Shown piece after piece: positions 9,084 through 17,225 of a stretch of 64,000 nucleotides of DNA (positions are counted from its first letter, which is position 1; each line of letters opens with the position of its first letter). Source of the stretch: Clostridiales bacterium (GTDB taxonomy: Bacteria > Bacillota > Clostridia > Saccharofermentanales > Saccharofermentanaceae). Location of the stretch: the NCBI GenBank assembly GCA_017551865.1, contig JAFZKB010000027.1, positions 62,001-126,000 of the forward strand. The letters are read 5' to 3'. Under the pieces are notes generated by a model. It was not told the DNA's origin, did not search any database, and saw only the letters and a program-made list of their open reading frames with translations. The translations under genes were made by a program, and so were the position numbers.

Positions 9084-9982
9084 TGCACCCGATTCTGCAG
9101 AACATCGCTGAACTGCCGTAATACTGTGACGTCAAAGCCACGGGAAGAGAGCTCATCGAGCGCATCATAGACATCCCCGTAGGTATCGTCGAGCATCTTC
9201 TGAGCTGTGCTTTCACCAAAGACCGTAACAAAAGTAGATTTATTGTCGCGCTGATCTTTTCCGGTGGACTTGCCGAGGACCTGCTGATCCGCCTGCACAT
9301 CAAGAAGATCGTCCTTGATCTGAAAGCCCAGGCCCGTTCCGGAAGAAAAACGGCGGATAAGATCGTAAAGGGACTTATCTTCGCCCTTTTCCGCCGCGTA
9401 GATATAGTATGGAACCAGACAGGACGCATTGATCAGCGCACCCGTCTTCTTTTCGTGAAGTTCACAAAGGCGTCCGGTCTCGATCTTCTTTCCTTCCGAA
9501 GCAAGATCGATGCTCTGACCGCCGATCATACCGAGGATACCGGTGTTTTCGGCAAAACAGCAAGCCGCCTTTATCGTGTTCGGATTTTTAGAGACAGAAA
9601 GCAGGACTCTTTCAAATGCGCGGTTTAAAAGCGCATCCCCGCCGAGAAGCGCAAAAGCCTCCCCATGGGCGATATGGCAGGTCGGCTTTCCTCTTCTAAG
9701 GCAATCATCGTCCATACAAGGAAGATCGTCATGGATCAGAGAATACGTATGGATCATCTCCATCGCGACCGCAAAGTCATCCACACACGAAAGCTCGATC
9801 CCCAGCATTTCCGCGACCATGTACATCAGCACCGGGCGGATACGCTTGCCGCCGGCCAGAAGGCTGTACATCGAAGCTTTGACCGTCGGATCACAAGAAA
9901 GCTCCTTCGGGAATACATCCAGAAGCAGTGATTCGATGCGGTCCTGATACTTTTTCATGAAATAGGAGATCTTCTCGCTCAT
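9080..9982 (-). CDS. ispA: Polyprenyl diphosphate synthase (farnesyl/geranylgeranyl type)
   Basis: The enzyme elongates allylic diphosphates with isopentenyl diphosphate to C15 or C20. The 300-residue protein has the first aspartate-rich motif HDDLPCMDDDCLRRGKPT and the second motif FQIKDDLLDV. GGKRIRPVL near 45 binds IPP. The ATG at 9982 follows a GGAG site. It starts 3 bases after xseB and ends in a GTGA overlap with dxs, the usual Firmicutes order xseA-xseB-ispA-dxs. Chain length cannot be read with certainty, and farnesyl diphosphate is the usual product for this locus. Confidence 0.94.
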   Translation of the reverse strand: MSEKISYFMKKYQDRIESLLLDVFPKELSCDPTVKASMYSLLAGGKRIRPVLMYMVAEMLGIELSCVDDFAVAMEMIHTYSLIHDDLPCMDDDCLRRGKPTCHIAHGEAFALLGGDALLNRAFERVLLSVSKNPNTIKAACCFAENTGILGMIGGQSIDLASEGKKIETGRLCELHEKKTGALINASCLVPYYIYAAEKGEDKSLYDLIRRFSSGTGLGFQIKDDLLDVQADQQVLGKSTGKDQRDNKSTFVTVFGESTAQKMLDDTYGDVYDALDELSSRGFDVTVLRQFSDVLQNRVQ

Positions 9983-9985
9983 AGT

Positions 9986-10207
9986 TTACTCTCCAAAAGC
10001 ACTCTCGCTCTCGCCGTCCTGCCCGAGGATACTGATCTTCTTTACGATCGAATCCAGTTTCTCCTTACAGAACTTCGAAAGCTCCATCCCACGGGAATAA
10101 AGCGCGATGGAATCATCAAGGGACGCTTCTCCGGATTCCAGTTTCCGGATGATCTCTTCAAGCTCGCTGACTGCCTGTTCATAGGTCATGTTGATCTTCT
10201 CTTCCAT
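9986..10207 (-). CDS. xseB: Exodeoxyribonuclease VII small subunit
   Basis: The 73-residue helical protein binds XseA to form exonuclease VII, which degrades single-stranded DNA. The family signature is visible (MTYEQAVSELEEIIRKLESG, then SLDDSIALYSRGMELSKFC). It overlaps the end of xseA by one base. An internal ATG at MTYEQ is possible, but the listed start gives the usual length. Confidence 0.93.
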   Translation of the reverse strand: MEEKINMTYEQAVSELEEIIRKLESGEASLDDSIALYSRGMELSKFCKEKLDSIVKKISILGQDGESESAFGE

Positions 10208-11421
10208 CAGTTTCCACCCTCTTTTTCCTCGATCGATCGAACTACGGAGCAGATCACACCATCTGCCACCGCCACTTGGATCTCTTCCTCTATATTAACA
10301 CATTTTACAGAATCTACCGTTTGTCCGTTTCTATTCTTCACACGGGCATATCCGCGGAGCAGGACTTTCATAGGATCTAACGCCTCAAGTTTTGCCAGTG
10401 CCGTGGTAAAAGAACCCATCTTCCGCTCATATTCGGCCTTCATCTTCTCGCCGAGTTTTTCGGAAAGCGCATCGCACCTCTGCATCTCTTTCTCGATCCG
10501 GTACTTCGGCTCCAGAAGCGCTCTGTGCTTACTTAATCTTTCCCACTGGTGGTTCTTGCTCTTGATGAAGTTTCGCATCGCCAGCGCAAGTTTTCCGGAA
10601 GTTAGATCGAGTCTTCCGAGAAGTTCCTCTTTATTCGGCATGACAAGTTCCGCCGCTGCAGAAGGCGTCGGGGCACGAAGATCTGAACAGAAATCACAGA
10701 TCGTATAGTCGGTCTCATGGCCGACTGCCGAGATCACCGGGGTATTCGCCTCAAAGATCGCACGCCCCAGCGCCTCGTCATTAAAGCACCATAGATCCTC
10801 CATGGATCCGCCGCCTCTGGCGATGATGATGACATCGACATCTTCCCTCTTATCAAGAAGCTTCAAAGCGGAGATCAGTTCTCCTGCGGCTTCTTTTCCC
10901 TGCACGGAAGAAGGCGCGATCAGGATATCGTAGTTCGGGTATCGGCGATTCAGGACATTCAGGATGTCCTGGATCACGGCGCCTTTCGGAGATGTCACGA
11001 CACCGATCTTTTTCGGAAGGTACGGGATCGGCTTTTTATGGGACTCATCGAAAAGGCCCTCTTTCGCCATTTTTTCTTTTCTTTTTTCAAACTCACGGAA
11101 AAGATCCCCGATGCCGTCTTCCTGCATAAAAGATACGACCACCTGGAATCTTCCATCGACAGTGTATATGGACGCTCTTCCGTAAAGGATGACCTGCATG
11201 CCGTTTTCCGGAACAAAGCTGATATGGGAAAAGCTGCCCTTGAAGATCACGCAGGAGACGGAGCTGTTTTTATCCTTAAGCTGGAAATACGCATGTCCGG
11301 ATGGATAGCGCTTATACCCCGAGATCTCCCCTTTCACGCATAACTGACAAAGCACACTGTCATTATTTACCAGTGTGCTTGCATACTCGTTTAATTCAGA
11401 TACGGAAAGGATCGTCTGCAT
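10207..11421 (-). CDS. xseA: Exodeoxyribonuclease VII large subunit
   Basis: XseA is the catalytic subunit of exonuclease VII. The 404-residue protein has an N-terminal OB-fold (VSELNEYASTLVNND and GEISGYKRYPSGHAYFQLKD). The nuclease domain carries GVVTSPKGAVIQDILNVLNRR, IIARGGGSMEDLWCFNDE and SAVGHETDYTICDFCSDLRA. A coiled-coil C-terminal region binds XseB. Starts and stops touch those of nusB and xseB, so the three are translationally coupled. Confidence 0.96.
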   Translation of the reverse strand: MQTILSVSELNEYASTLVNNDSVLCQLCVKGEISGYKRYPSGHAYFQLKDKNSSVSCVIFKGSFSHISFVPENGMQVILYGRASIYTVDGRFQVVVSFMQEDGIGDLFREFEKRKEKMAKEGLFDESHKKPIPYLPKKIGVVTSPKGAVIQDILNVLNRRYPNYDILIAPSSVQGKEAAGELISALKLLDKREDVDVIIIARGGGSMEDLWCFNDEALGRAIFEANTPVISAVGHETDYTICDFCSDLRAPTPSAAAELVMPNKEELLGRLDLTSGKLALAMRNFIKSKNHQWERLSKHRALLEPKYRIEKEMQRCDALSEKLGEKMKAEYERKMGSFTTALAKLEALDPMKVLLRGYARVKNRNGQTVDSVKCVNIEEEIQVAVADGVICSVVRSIEEKEGGN

Positions 11422-11825
11422 TATTTTTCCAGGTCGTTGCCGATCCTGCCTAAAATCGCGTTGATATAGCTCTTCGACTCTTCAGAACTGTATTTTTTCG
11501 CAAGAACGACCGCCTCGTTGATGGAAACGCTTACCGGGATATCCGGCTCATGCAGCATCTCATATACGGCGATACGAAGAAGGATGACGTCGACCTTCGG
11601 AAGACGGCTCTGTTTCCAGTCCTTCAGATACTTGGAATACTCGCTGTCAAGCGCTTCTGACTCAGCAAACACACCCTCCGTGATCTTATTGAAATACGGA
11701 AGATCTTCCTCATCAAGAGGATGCACCTCGAGGTACAGTTCTTTTTGCTCGGAAACGGGCTCATCCCGAAATCCCAGCTGATACAAAAACGCAAAAGCCG
11801 CTTCACGCGCTTCTCTTCTACTCAT
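11421..11825 (-). CDS. nusB: Transcription antitermination factor NusB
   Basis: NusB joins NusE (S10) in rRNA antitermination complexes. The 134-residue all-helical protein starts MSRREAREAAFAFLYQL and ends with VSINEAVVLAKKYSSEESKSYINAILGRIG, both family hallmarks. It starts within the last four bases of the small membrane protein gene and ends one base into xseA. It belongs to the efp-to-dxs operon. Confidence 0.95.
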   Translation of the reverse strand: MSRREAREAAFAFLYQLGFRDEPVSEQKELYLEVHPLDEEDLPYFNKITEGVFAESEALDSEYSKYLKDWKQSRLPKVDVILLRIAVYEMLHEPDIPVSVSINEAVVLAKKYSSEESKSYINAILGRIGNDLEK

Positions 11826-12058
11826 CGAAACCTCCCGGGCGGAAGGATCTTGTCCATCCAGTCCTTGACTTTATCTTTATCCGAGAAAAGCAGCGCACCT
11901 ACGACGTAGCCGATCACGGACATAACAATTATAAACAGTGTTTTTAAGAAGCCGAAGATCACCAAAAACAGCGCAAAGACAAAGGCAATACCTGCTCCGA
12001 TCTTGCCGGAGTTCTTGTCTTTGAGCATATCGAAGAATTTGACGAAAAGGGCTCTCAT
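11822..12058 (-). CDS. Small membrane protein, DUF2273 family
   Basis: The 78-residue protein has one or two hydrophobic segments (about 22-58: GAGIAFVFALFLVIFGFLKT, then LFIIVMSVIGYVVGALLF) and charged ends. It matches the DUF2273 proteins commonly encoded next to Asp23 and AmaP in Firmicutes. It is thought to be part of the membrane side of the alkaline-shock (Asp23) envelope complex, but no biochemical role is known to me. The ATG follows the amaP stop by 3 bases of spacing. Confidence 0.85.
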   Translation of the reverse strand: MRALFVKFFDMLKDKNSGKIGAGIAFVFALFLVIFGFLKTLFIIVMSVIGYVVGALLFSDKDKVKDWMDKILPPGRFR

Positions 12059-12061
12059 CTA

Positions 12062-12613
12062 TTAACGTTCCACCTTCGCAACGACAGGCTCTACGCGGCT
12101 GACCTTAACGGAAACGCTCTCCACAGTGATACCTGTATAACGCTCGATGTCCTTCTTGATCCTCTCCTGGACCTTACCCATGGTGGAAGGAACTTCGACG
12201 TTGGAATAAAGGACCGCACTCAAATATACGCGGATCGCGTTATTCTTCGCGGAAAGAACTCGTGCACGTGCAGCTTTGATACCTGCCTGTGCGCTTTTGG
12301 CGGAGTTTAAGGCGATGCTCTCGATCGCATCGACACCGATCTCGACAAAACCGATCTCTGTCTGACGGATACGGGTCTTACTGAGACGGCCATTTAAAAG
12401 ACAGAAGGTCACGGTAACGACACAGGAGATCAGAATGACCAGAAGTACCGCAAGATAGATGTATTTCTGGTACGGATCGGTAACGATATTGGAAAGAGGA
12501 GAAAGAAGATCTGCGAAGATACCATCGTCTGCCAGTGCATAAAGAAGAAGCAGTGACAGTATCGCGAGGATCGTCGAATATACGATCAGAACAAAACGGA
12601 TGATACGGTTCAT
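12062..12613 (-). CDS. amaP: Alkaline-shock response membrane anchor AmaP
   Basis: The 183-residue protein has two transmembrane segments (about 5-27 and 50-72). A cytoplasmic Asp23-like part follows (VEIGVDAIESIALNSAKSAQ, then VEVPSTMGKVQERIKKDIER). AmaP tethers Asp23 to the membrane in staphylococci, and the adjacent Asp23 paralogue here fits that role. The start lies in a four-base overlap with the end of the Asp23-family gene. Confidence 0.87.
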   Translation of the reverse strand: MNRIIRFVLIVYSTILAILSLLLLYALADDGIFADLLSPLSNIVTDPYQKYIYLAVLLVILISCVVTVTFCLLNGRLSKTRIRQTEIGFVEIGVDAIESIALNSAKSAQAGIKAARARVLSAKNNAIRVYLSAVLYSNVEVPSTMGKVQERIKKDIERYTGITVESVSVKVSRVEPVVAKVER

Positions 12614-12990
12614 GAATTCTTTTCCTCCCTTAACACCACGCCGCAGACATGGACATTCACAGATTCCACGACAAGGCCGGTAAATTTCTCTACGTCCTCC
12701 TTGACGCGCTCCTGGATGGACCAGGCCACCTCTGGAATAATCATACCATAATACACAATAGGATAAACAGTGACGGAAACGAACCCCTCTTCATTCTCGG
12801 AAAACTCGACGCGCACGCCCTTCCCTTCATGAACGAACCCCAGGGATTCCTTAAGCACTACAGGTACAGAGGCCGTAAGACGAGCAACGCCCTCCGTACG
12901 CAGGGCGGCTTCTGCTGCATACTGTGCAACAAAGCCCTGCGACATCGAGCGTTCGCCTTTAATCGATTCCGATACGAGATTCTCACCCAT
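12610..12990 (-). CDS. Asp23/Gls24 family envelope stress protein
   Basis: The 126-residue protein carries the Asp23 core: an N-terminal segment with repeated Ala (FVAQYAAEAALRTEGVARLT), a beta-strand region (VSVTVYPIVYYGMIIPEVAW) and the amphipathic QERVKEDVEKFTGLVVESVNV. Family members form a submembrane complex linked to envelope stress. It is followed by AmaP and the DUF2273 protein, completing the usual trio. It starts about 40 bases after efp. Confidence 0.9.
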   Translation of the reverse strand: MGENLVSESIKGERSMSQGFVAQYAAEAALRTEGVARLTASVPVVLKESLGFVHEGKGVRVEFSENEEGFVSVTVYPIVYYGMIIPEVAWSIQERVKEDVEKFTGLVVESVNVHVCGVVLREEKNS

Positions 12991-13030
12991 CTTCGACAGT
13001 TCCCTTCTCGACGAAAATCAGAACGTGAGA

Positions 13031-13588
13031 TTATGCACGTTCGAGATATTCACCTGTACGAGTATCTACACGAATGATCTCGTTCTGGTTTACAAAGAGC
13101 GGAACCTTAACGGTTGCACCGGTCTCAAGTGTAGCGATCTTGGTCGCGTTGTTTGTCGTATCACCACGAACACCAGGCTCGCACTCAGTGATCTCGAGCT
13201 CAACAACGATCGGAAGCTCTACGCCGAAGATCTCGCCCTTATAGGAAAGTACTTTACAGATCATCTCTTCCTTGAGGAAGCGGATGTTCTCGCCGATGTT
13301 CTCTTTTGCGATCGGGCGCTGCTCATAAGTTTCCTGATCCATGAAGTAGTAAAGGTCACCATCTGCATAGATGTACTGCATATCGTTTCTTTCCAGCTGA
13401 GCCTGCTCGAACTTCTCGTTCGGGTTGAAGCTGCGCTCAACTACAGAACCGGTCTTTACGTTCTTATACTTTGTACGTACGAAAGCGGCACCCTTACCAG
13501 GCTTTACATGCTGGAATTCCACTACCTGGAAAACCTGACCATCCATCTCAAAGCACATACCGTTTCTAAAATCACCAGCGCTAATCAT
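13031..13588 (-). CDS. efp: Elongation factor P
   Basis: EF-P relieves ribosome stalling at polyproline. The 185 residues match the family exactly and contain three OB-like domains. The domain I loop PGKG has Lys at position 32, the site modified in many bacteria. The ATG at 13588 follows GGAGGAG, and an upstream ATG at 13612 would add eight residues not found in the family. No epmA, epmB or ymfI-type modification gene is in the window. It has its own promoter and heads the operon that runs to dxs and perhaps recN. Confidence 0.96.
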   Translation of the reverse strand: MISAGDFRNGMCFEMDGQVFQVVEFQHVKPGKGAAFVRTKYKNVKTGSVVERSFNPNEKFEQAQLERNDMQYIYADGDLYYFMDQETYEQRPIAKENIGENIRFLKEEMICKVLSYKGEIFGVELPIVVELEITECEPGVRGDTTNNATKIATLETGATVKVPLFVNQNEIIRVDTRTGEYLERA

Positions 13589-13634
13589 AAATACTCCTCC
13601 GAATATACACAAAAAATGTTATCTAATTTATTAC

Positions 13635-13664
13635 GTTATAACAGTTTACTTGAACATTTGTAAA
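13635..13664 (-). promoter_or_regulatory. promoter of the efp operon
   Basis: On the minus strand TTTACA (five of six) is followed by 18 bases and TATAAC (five of six), about 47 bases before the efp ATG. Confidence 0.6.
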
Positions 13665-13740
13665 TCCGCAAGTAAAATCAGCGCAAATCACGAATTTATC
13701 TATTTTCCACAAAAACAGACCGGTTTTCGCAAAGGAAAGA

Positions 13741-15432
13741 TCAGATCGGGAGGCTGTTGGCGTATACATATTTCCCGGCCGAACTCGTTACATACACGCC
13801 GTCCAGCTTGTAGAACCAGAATACCCAGTAGTAAGTATAATCGTCCTTGCAGAGGAAAACATCAGTCCAGGTAGTCCCGGTGACCGTACGGACATACTTG
13901 TATTCTTCTCCCGGTCGCTTCGCGTATATCATATACCCTTCTGCGCCCTCCATGGCATCCCAGGTAAGTATGACCCGGGCCTCCCCGCTTCGCGCACGAA
14001 GTCCGGTGACCGGCACCGGCCTTCCTCGCTCAAACACATAATTCTCACAACCACCGGTGATCATCTTCCCGTTTTTATTTCTTACAAAGGCGAAGACCCA
14101 ATAAAAGTTATTCTCTGTTGCCAGAGCATTCGTATCTAAATAGGTGGTTCCTTGTGTCGTCATGCCCACATATCCATAAACACCCTTTTTTCTAGCATAG
14201 ATAAGGTATCCCTCTGCACCGGCAACAGGTTCCCACGTAAGACGTACACTGTGAATGTCAACGGACTCCGCTTTGATCGTCTTCACCGTAGCCGGACACT
14301 TTACAGAAATCGTAAACTCCTCAATATTGGTAGCACAGTCTGTTCTCTTATCACCATTACAAAGCTCAGAAAAGACTTTTACTTTATATTTTCCTGTCAG
14401 AAGATCTGAGGGCACTTGAAAGTTCACAGCACCATACTCCTTATCATGGGCGATATGTCCATAATATATCGGCGAATCGTTCATATCGGTAATGATCACA
14501 GAGACAAAACCCGGAAGCAGTCTGGAGCCGACAAGGCCGTTAAGGAAGGAGATCTTGACATTTTCTCCTGATTCATAGTTTTCTTTATCGATAAATGCTA
14601 TGAAATTATCATAATCCTTGCAATATAATGTCAGCTTCCATTCATTCTTCGTATAATCCTGGATCTTGACCATTTTCCCGACAGACGAAGGATCGTTGCT
14701 TTTTACTCCGTTCGCGGTCGTGAACAAGATCGTTTTCGGACGGCACATGAAAGAAGGACGTACGCCTTTGACCTGAGTCACCGAATCACCTACGACATCA
14801 TAATCCCCGGCAGATGTTACATACTGAATATCTGTCGAAGTCTTTCCGGGAGTTCTAAGCCAGTAATCCACACCAATCTTGCGTAATGCCGGATCGAGAG
14901 CATAGACCTCACTCAAAGAAAGCGGGCGCAATCTATCTGTGATCATTGTCCCTGCAACACCGTCAGAATATGGGGAAACATTAACGTAACTGGCAGGAAG
15001 GATTCTTTTGGAGGTCATGATCTCTTTTTCTTGTGCATTTATACCGCTATAATAGATCGATTCAATTTCTGATTTGAGATCGGATCCTTCATACGAATTC
15101 CCACTCCCGGTACTTTTCCGATAGGCCGTATTCGGACCTACCGCCGAAGTGGACAGGAACGTCAGAATCGTATCACCGCCTCTGGCTGTCTGTTTTTTTA
15201 TTACCTTCCAGGAAATGGGCTGGTTTTTATAGTACCCAAAATAGACGGTAGCACCTTTGCTGCTGTTTATATTCGTCATGAGATGATCATATCCGAACAC
15301 AAGCGATTTATTTGCGTTTGCTGCTGCCGCATGTACCGTTTCTTTTTCAGTAGATGCGGCGACAGCAAAGGAGCCGACAACAATTCCGATACTCAACATG
15401 ATGGACAACATTGATTTCAAATACTTCTTCAT
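13741..15432 (-). CDS. Secreted DUF6273-like protein with two C-terminal Fn3-like repeats
   Basis: A predicted exported protein of 563 residues. A signal peptide with a hydrophobic core (SMLSIMLSIGIVVGSFAVAAS) is at about 7-31. A DUF6273-like domain lies at about 45-245 (ATVYFGYYKNQPISWKVI, VDYWLRTPG, KGVRPSF). A beta-rich region spans about 255-375 (VSVIITDMNDSPIYYGHIAHD), and two Fn3-like repeats occupy about 379-563. The repeats carry EGYLIYARKKGVYGYVGMTT and EGYMIYAKRPGEEYKYVRTV. The second repeat has diverged most of the six family members in this window. The ATG at 15432 follows AAAGGGG. It is the fourth and last gene of a tight four-gene run and a clear paralogue of the next gene. No LPXTG or membrane anchor is seen. 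Its function is unknown, with a surface role inferred. Confidence 0.85.
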   Translation of the reverse strand: MKKYLKSMLSIMLSIGIVVGSFAVAASTEKETVHAAAANANKSLVFGYDHLMTNINSSKGATVYFGYYKNQPISWKVIKKQTARGGDTILTFLSTSAVGPNTAYRKSTGSGNSYEGSDLKSEIESIYYSGINAQEKEIMTSKRILPASYVNVSPYSDGVAGTMITDRLRPLSLSEVYALDPALRKIGVDYWLRTPGKTSTDIQYVTSAGDYDVVGDSVTQVKGVRPSFMCRPKTILFTTANGVKSNDPSSVGKMVKIQDYTKNEWKLTLYCKDYDNFIAFIDKENYESGENVKISFLNGLVGSRLLPGFVSVIITDMNDSPIYYGHIAHDKEYGAVNFQVPSDLLTGKYKVKVFSELCNGDKRTDCATNIEEFTISVKCPATVKTIKAESVDIHSVRLTWEPVAGAEGYLIYARKKGVYGYVGMTTQGTTYLDTNALATENNFYWVFAFVRNKNGKMITGGCENYVFERGRPVPVTGLRARSGEARVILTWDAMEGAEGYMIYAKRPGEEYKYVRTVTGTTWTDVFLCKDDYTYYWVFWFYKLDGVYVTSSAGKYVYANSLPI

Positions 15433-15473
15433 AAACACAACCCCTTTCCTGATCTCCGTTAGATTTTTGGTTT

Positions 15474-17165
15474 TTATAATGATTTCCCGTAGGTGTAGTT
15501 TGCCGTTCCACCCGGGATCATTTTCCCGTTATTCAAATGATATGGATATACCCAGTAAAAAGTATATGCCGATGCGGATGCACTTCGATCGGTAAAAGAT
15601 GTACCGGTAGTCGTCATGCCGATATAGCCGTATTCTCCGCCCGGACGGATACCATAGATCAGATAACCATCGGCATCAGCTACCTGATTCCAGGTAAGTT
15701 TGACATACCCGGAACCGGATGACGCACGAAGTCCGGTGACCGCAGCACAGACACCCTTGCCATAGGCATACATCTGGCATTTGCCCGGGATACGTCTGCC
15801 TTGACTATCTGTGATAAACGCAAATACCCAGTAATAGTTATAATCTGTATCCAGCGCATTCACATCCGTATAGGTCGTTCCCTGTGTCGTCATACCGACA
15901 AAACCGTAAACTCCGTCCTTCTGTGCATAGATGAGATATCCTTCAGCAGTCGGGACAGCATCCCATGAAAGTTTGACCTTGTTGCGTCCGGCAGGTGTAC
16001 ATTTGATGTTTCTTACTGTACCCGGGTTATTGACATGGAATGTCAGTGAACGCTGCACAGAAGAATAGTCCGTCTTCTTATCGCCATTGCACTGCTCACT
16101 GAATACTTTCAGATAATAGTCACCCGTCTGAAGATCCCTCGGGAAAACGAATCTGGCCGAGCCACTTGTCGAATTGTTTGCGATATGTCCGTAATAGAGC
16201 GGTTCCCCGTGCATATCGGCAACGATCACAGAAACGAACTCAGAAGAACCAGACTTCGCACCGTTGTAATCGATCATAACCGCGCCGCCGGCATCGACTT
16301 CTCTTTCGTCATAGCAGCTGACACGAAAATCCTTTCTCGAATCATCGTAAAGCGTCAGCTTCCACTCGTTTGTTGTCGCGTTCGTGATCTTCGTCATCTT
16401 TGAGACGGAAGATACACTATTACTCTTGAGGCCATTGGCTGTTGTCAGGAAGATCTCCTCCTCTTTAACATTCATGGCCGGGCGGCTGTACTTATTTTCC
16501 GTCACGGTATCCCCAAAGAAGTGATAGTTTCCATCATCACCCACATAAGTTGCCGACGAGTTCGAATCACCGGGCGAACAAAGCCACCAGTCCACATCGA
16601 TATCTCTGATCTTTTCATTCAGATATGAAGATTCTTTGGTCGATAACGGCCATAACTTAGCATCAGTTACTTTTGTTCCTGCGACTCCATCCGGATATTC
16701 AACACTCGAAAAAGTACTTGTTACTAATGTCTTTCCAGCAACGGCCGCCTGCTCAAGACTCGAAAAATAAGAAGTATTGCTGAACAGATCATTCAATCTT
16801 GTCTGCAAAGCCGAACCCGAATAACTATTCCCTTTGGAAAGCTGAGAATTAAACGGGCCTGCTTTTCCGATCGCCTTACTTGAAAGCAGTGTTAAGCAGC
16901 CGGCATTGCTCTTCGAACTGACCTGCATTCCGTTATAGCCGATCACGCGCCAGGCGATCGGCGCGTCATAATTTCCCATGTACACGGTAGCAGCATTATC
17001 AGAGTTGACACCTGATGTCAAAGGCTTTACTCCATACATCAGTGTTTGTTTTGAAATAGCGGCATTCACCATCTTTTTCTCAGCCGGCTGTGAAATGATC
17101 AGAGCTCCGGAAAGGATCCCGGCACTCATCATCATGGCAAGTGTTTTTCTGCAAATGTTTTTCAT
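15474..17165 (-). CDS. Secreted DUF6273-like protein with two C-terminal Fn3-like repeats
   Basis: This 563-residue paralogue of the downstream gene has the same order of parts. They are a signal peptide (LAMMMSAGILSGALIIS), a DUF6273-like domain at about 45-245 (ATVYMGNYDAPIAWRVIG, VDWWLCSPGD, KYSRPAMNV) and a middle beta domain (FVSVIVADMHGEPLYYGHIA). Fn3-like repeats lie at about 380-470 and 471-563 (EGYLIYAQKDGVYGFVGMTT and DGYLIYGIRPGGEYGYIGMT). It ends YTYGKSL. The middle domain shares phrases with the other DUF6273 proteins (HIAN, QTGDYYLKVFSEQCNGDKKT), so the whole protein has been copied, not just the C-terminus. An AGGAG site is 13 bases before the ATG. It is probably co-transcribed from the promoter at 20475-20503. 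The ligand is unknown. Confidence 0.85.
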   Translation of the reverse strand: MKNICRKTLAMMMSAGILSGALIISQPAEKKMVNAAISKQTLMYGVKPLTSGVNSDNAATVYMGNYDAPIAWRVIGYNGMQVSSKSNAGCLTLLSSKAIGKAGPFNSQLSKGNSYSGSALQTRLNDLFSNTSYFSSLEQAAVAGKTLVTSTFSSVEYPDGVAGTKVTDAKLWPLSTKESSYLNEKIRDIDVDWWLCSPGDSNSSATYVGDDGNYHFFGDTVTENKYSRPAMNVKEEEIFLTTANGLKSNSVSSVSKMTKITNATTNEWKLTLYDDSRKDFRVSCYDEREVDAGGAVMIDYNGAKSGSSEFVSVIVADMHGEPLYYGHIANNSTSGSARFVFPRDLQTGDYYLKVFSEQCNGDKKTDYSSVQRSLTFHVNNPGTVRNIKCTPAGRNKVKLSWDAVPTAEGYLIYAQKDGVYGFVGMTTQGTTYTDVNALDTDYNYYWVFAFITDSQGRRIPGKCQMYAYGKGVCAAVTGLRASSGSGYVKLTWNQVADADGYLIYGIRPGGEYGYIGMTTTGTSFTDRSASASAYTFYWVYPYHLNNGKMIPGGTANYTYGKSL

Positions 17166-17225
17166 GTTCTTGATTCGTCTCCTGTCTTTTTTTGAAAAGC
17201 TTTTTTCTTTATATTTTGATGCTCT

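Noticed and set aside
13665..13740. Terminator after the last Fn3 gene
   Set aside because: Only a five-pair AAAAC/GTTTT hairpin is found. It is too weak to call, so read-through toward efp cannot be excluded.
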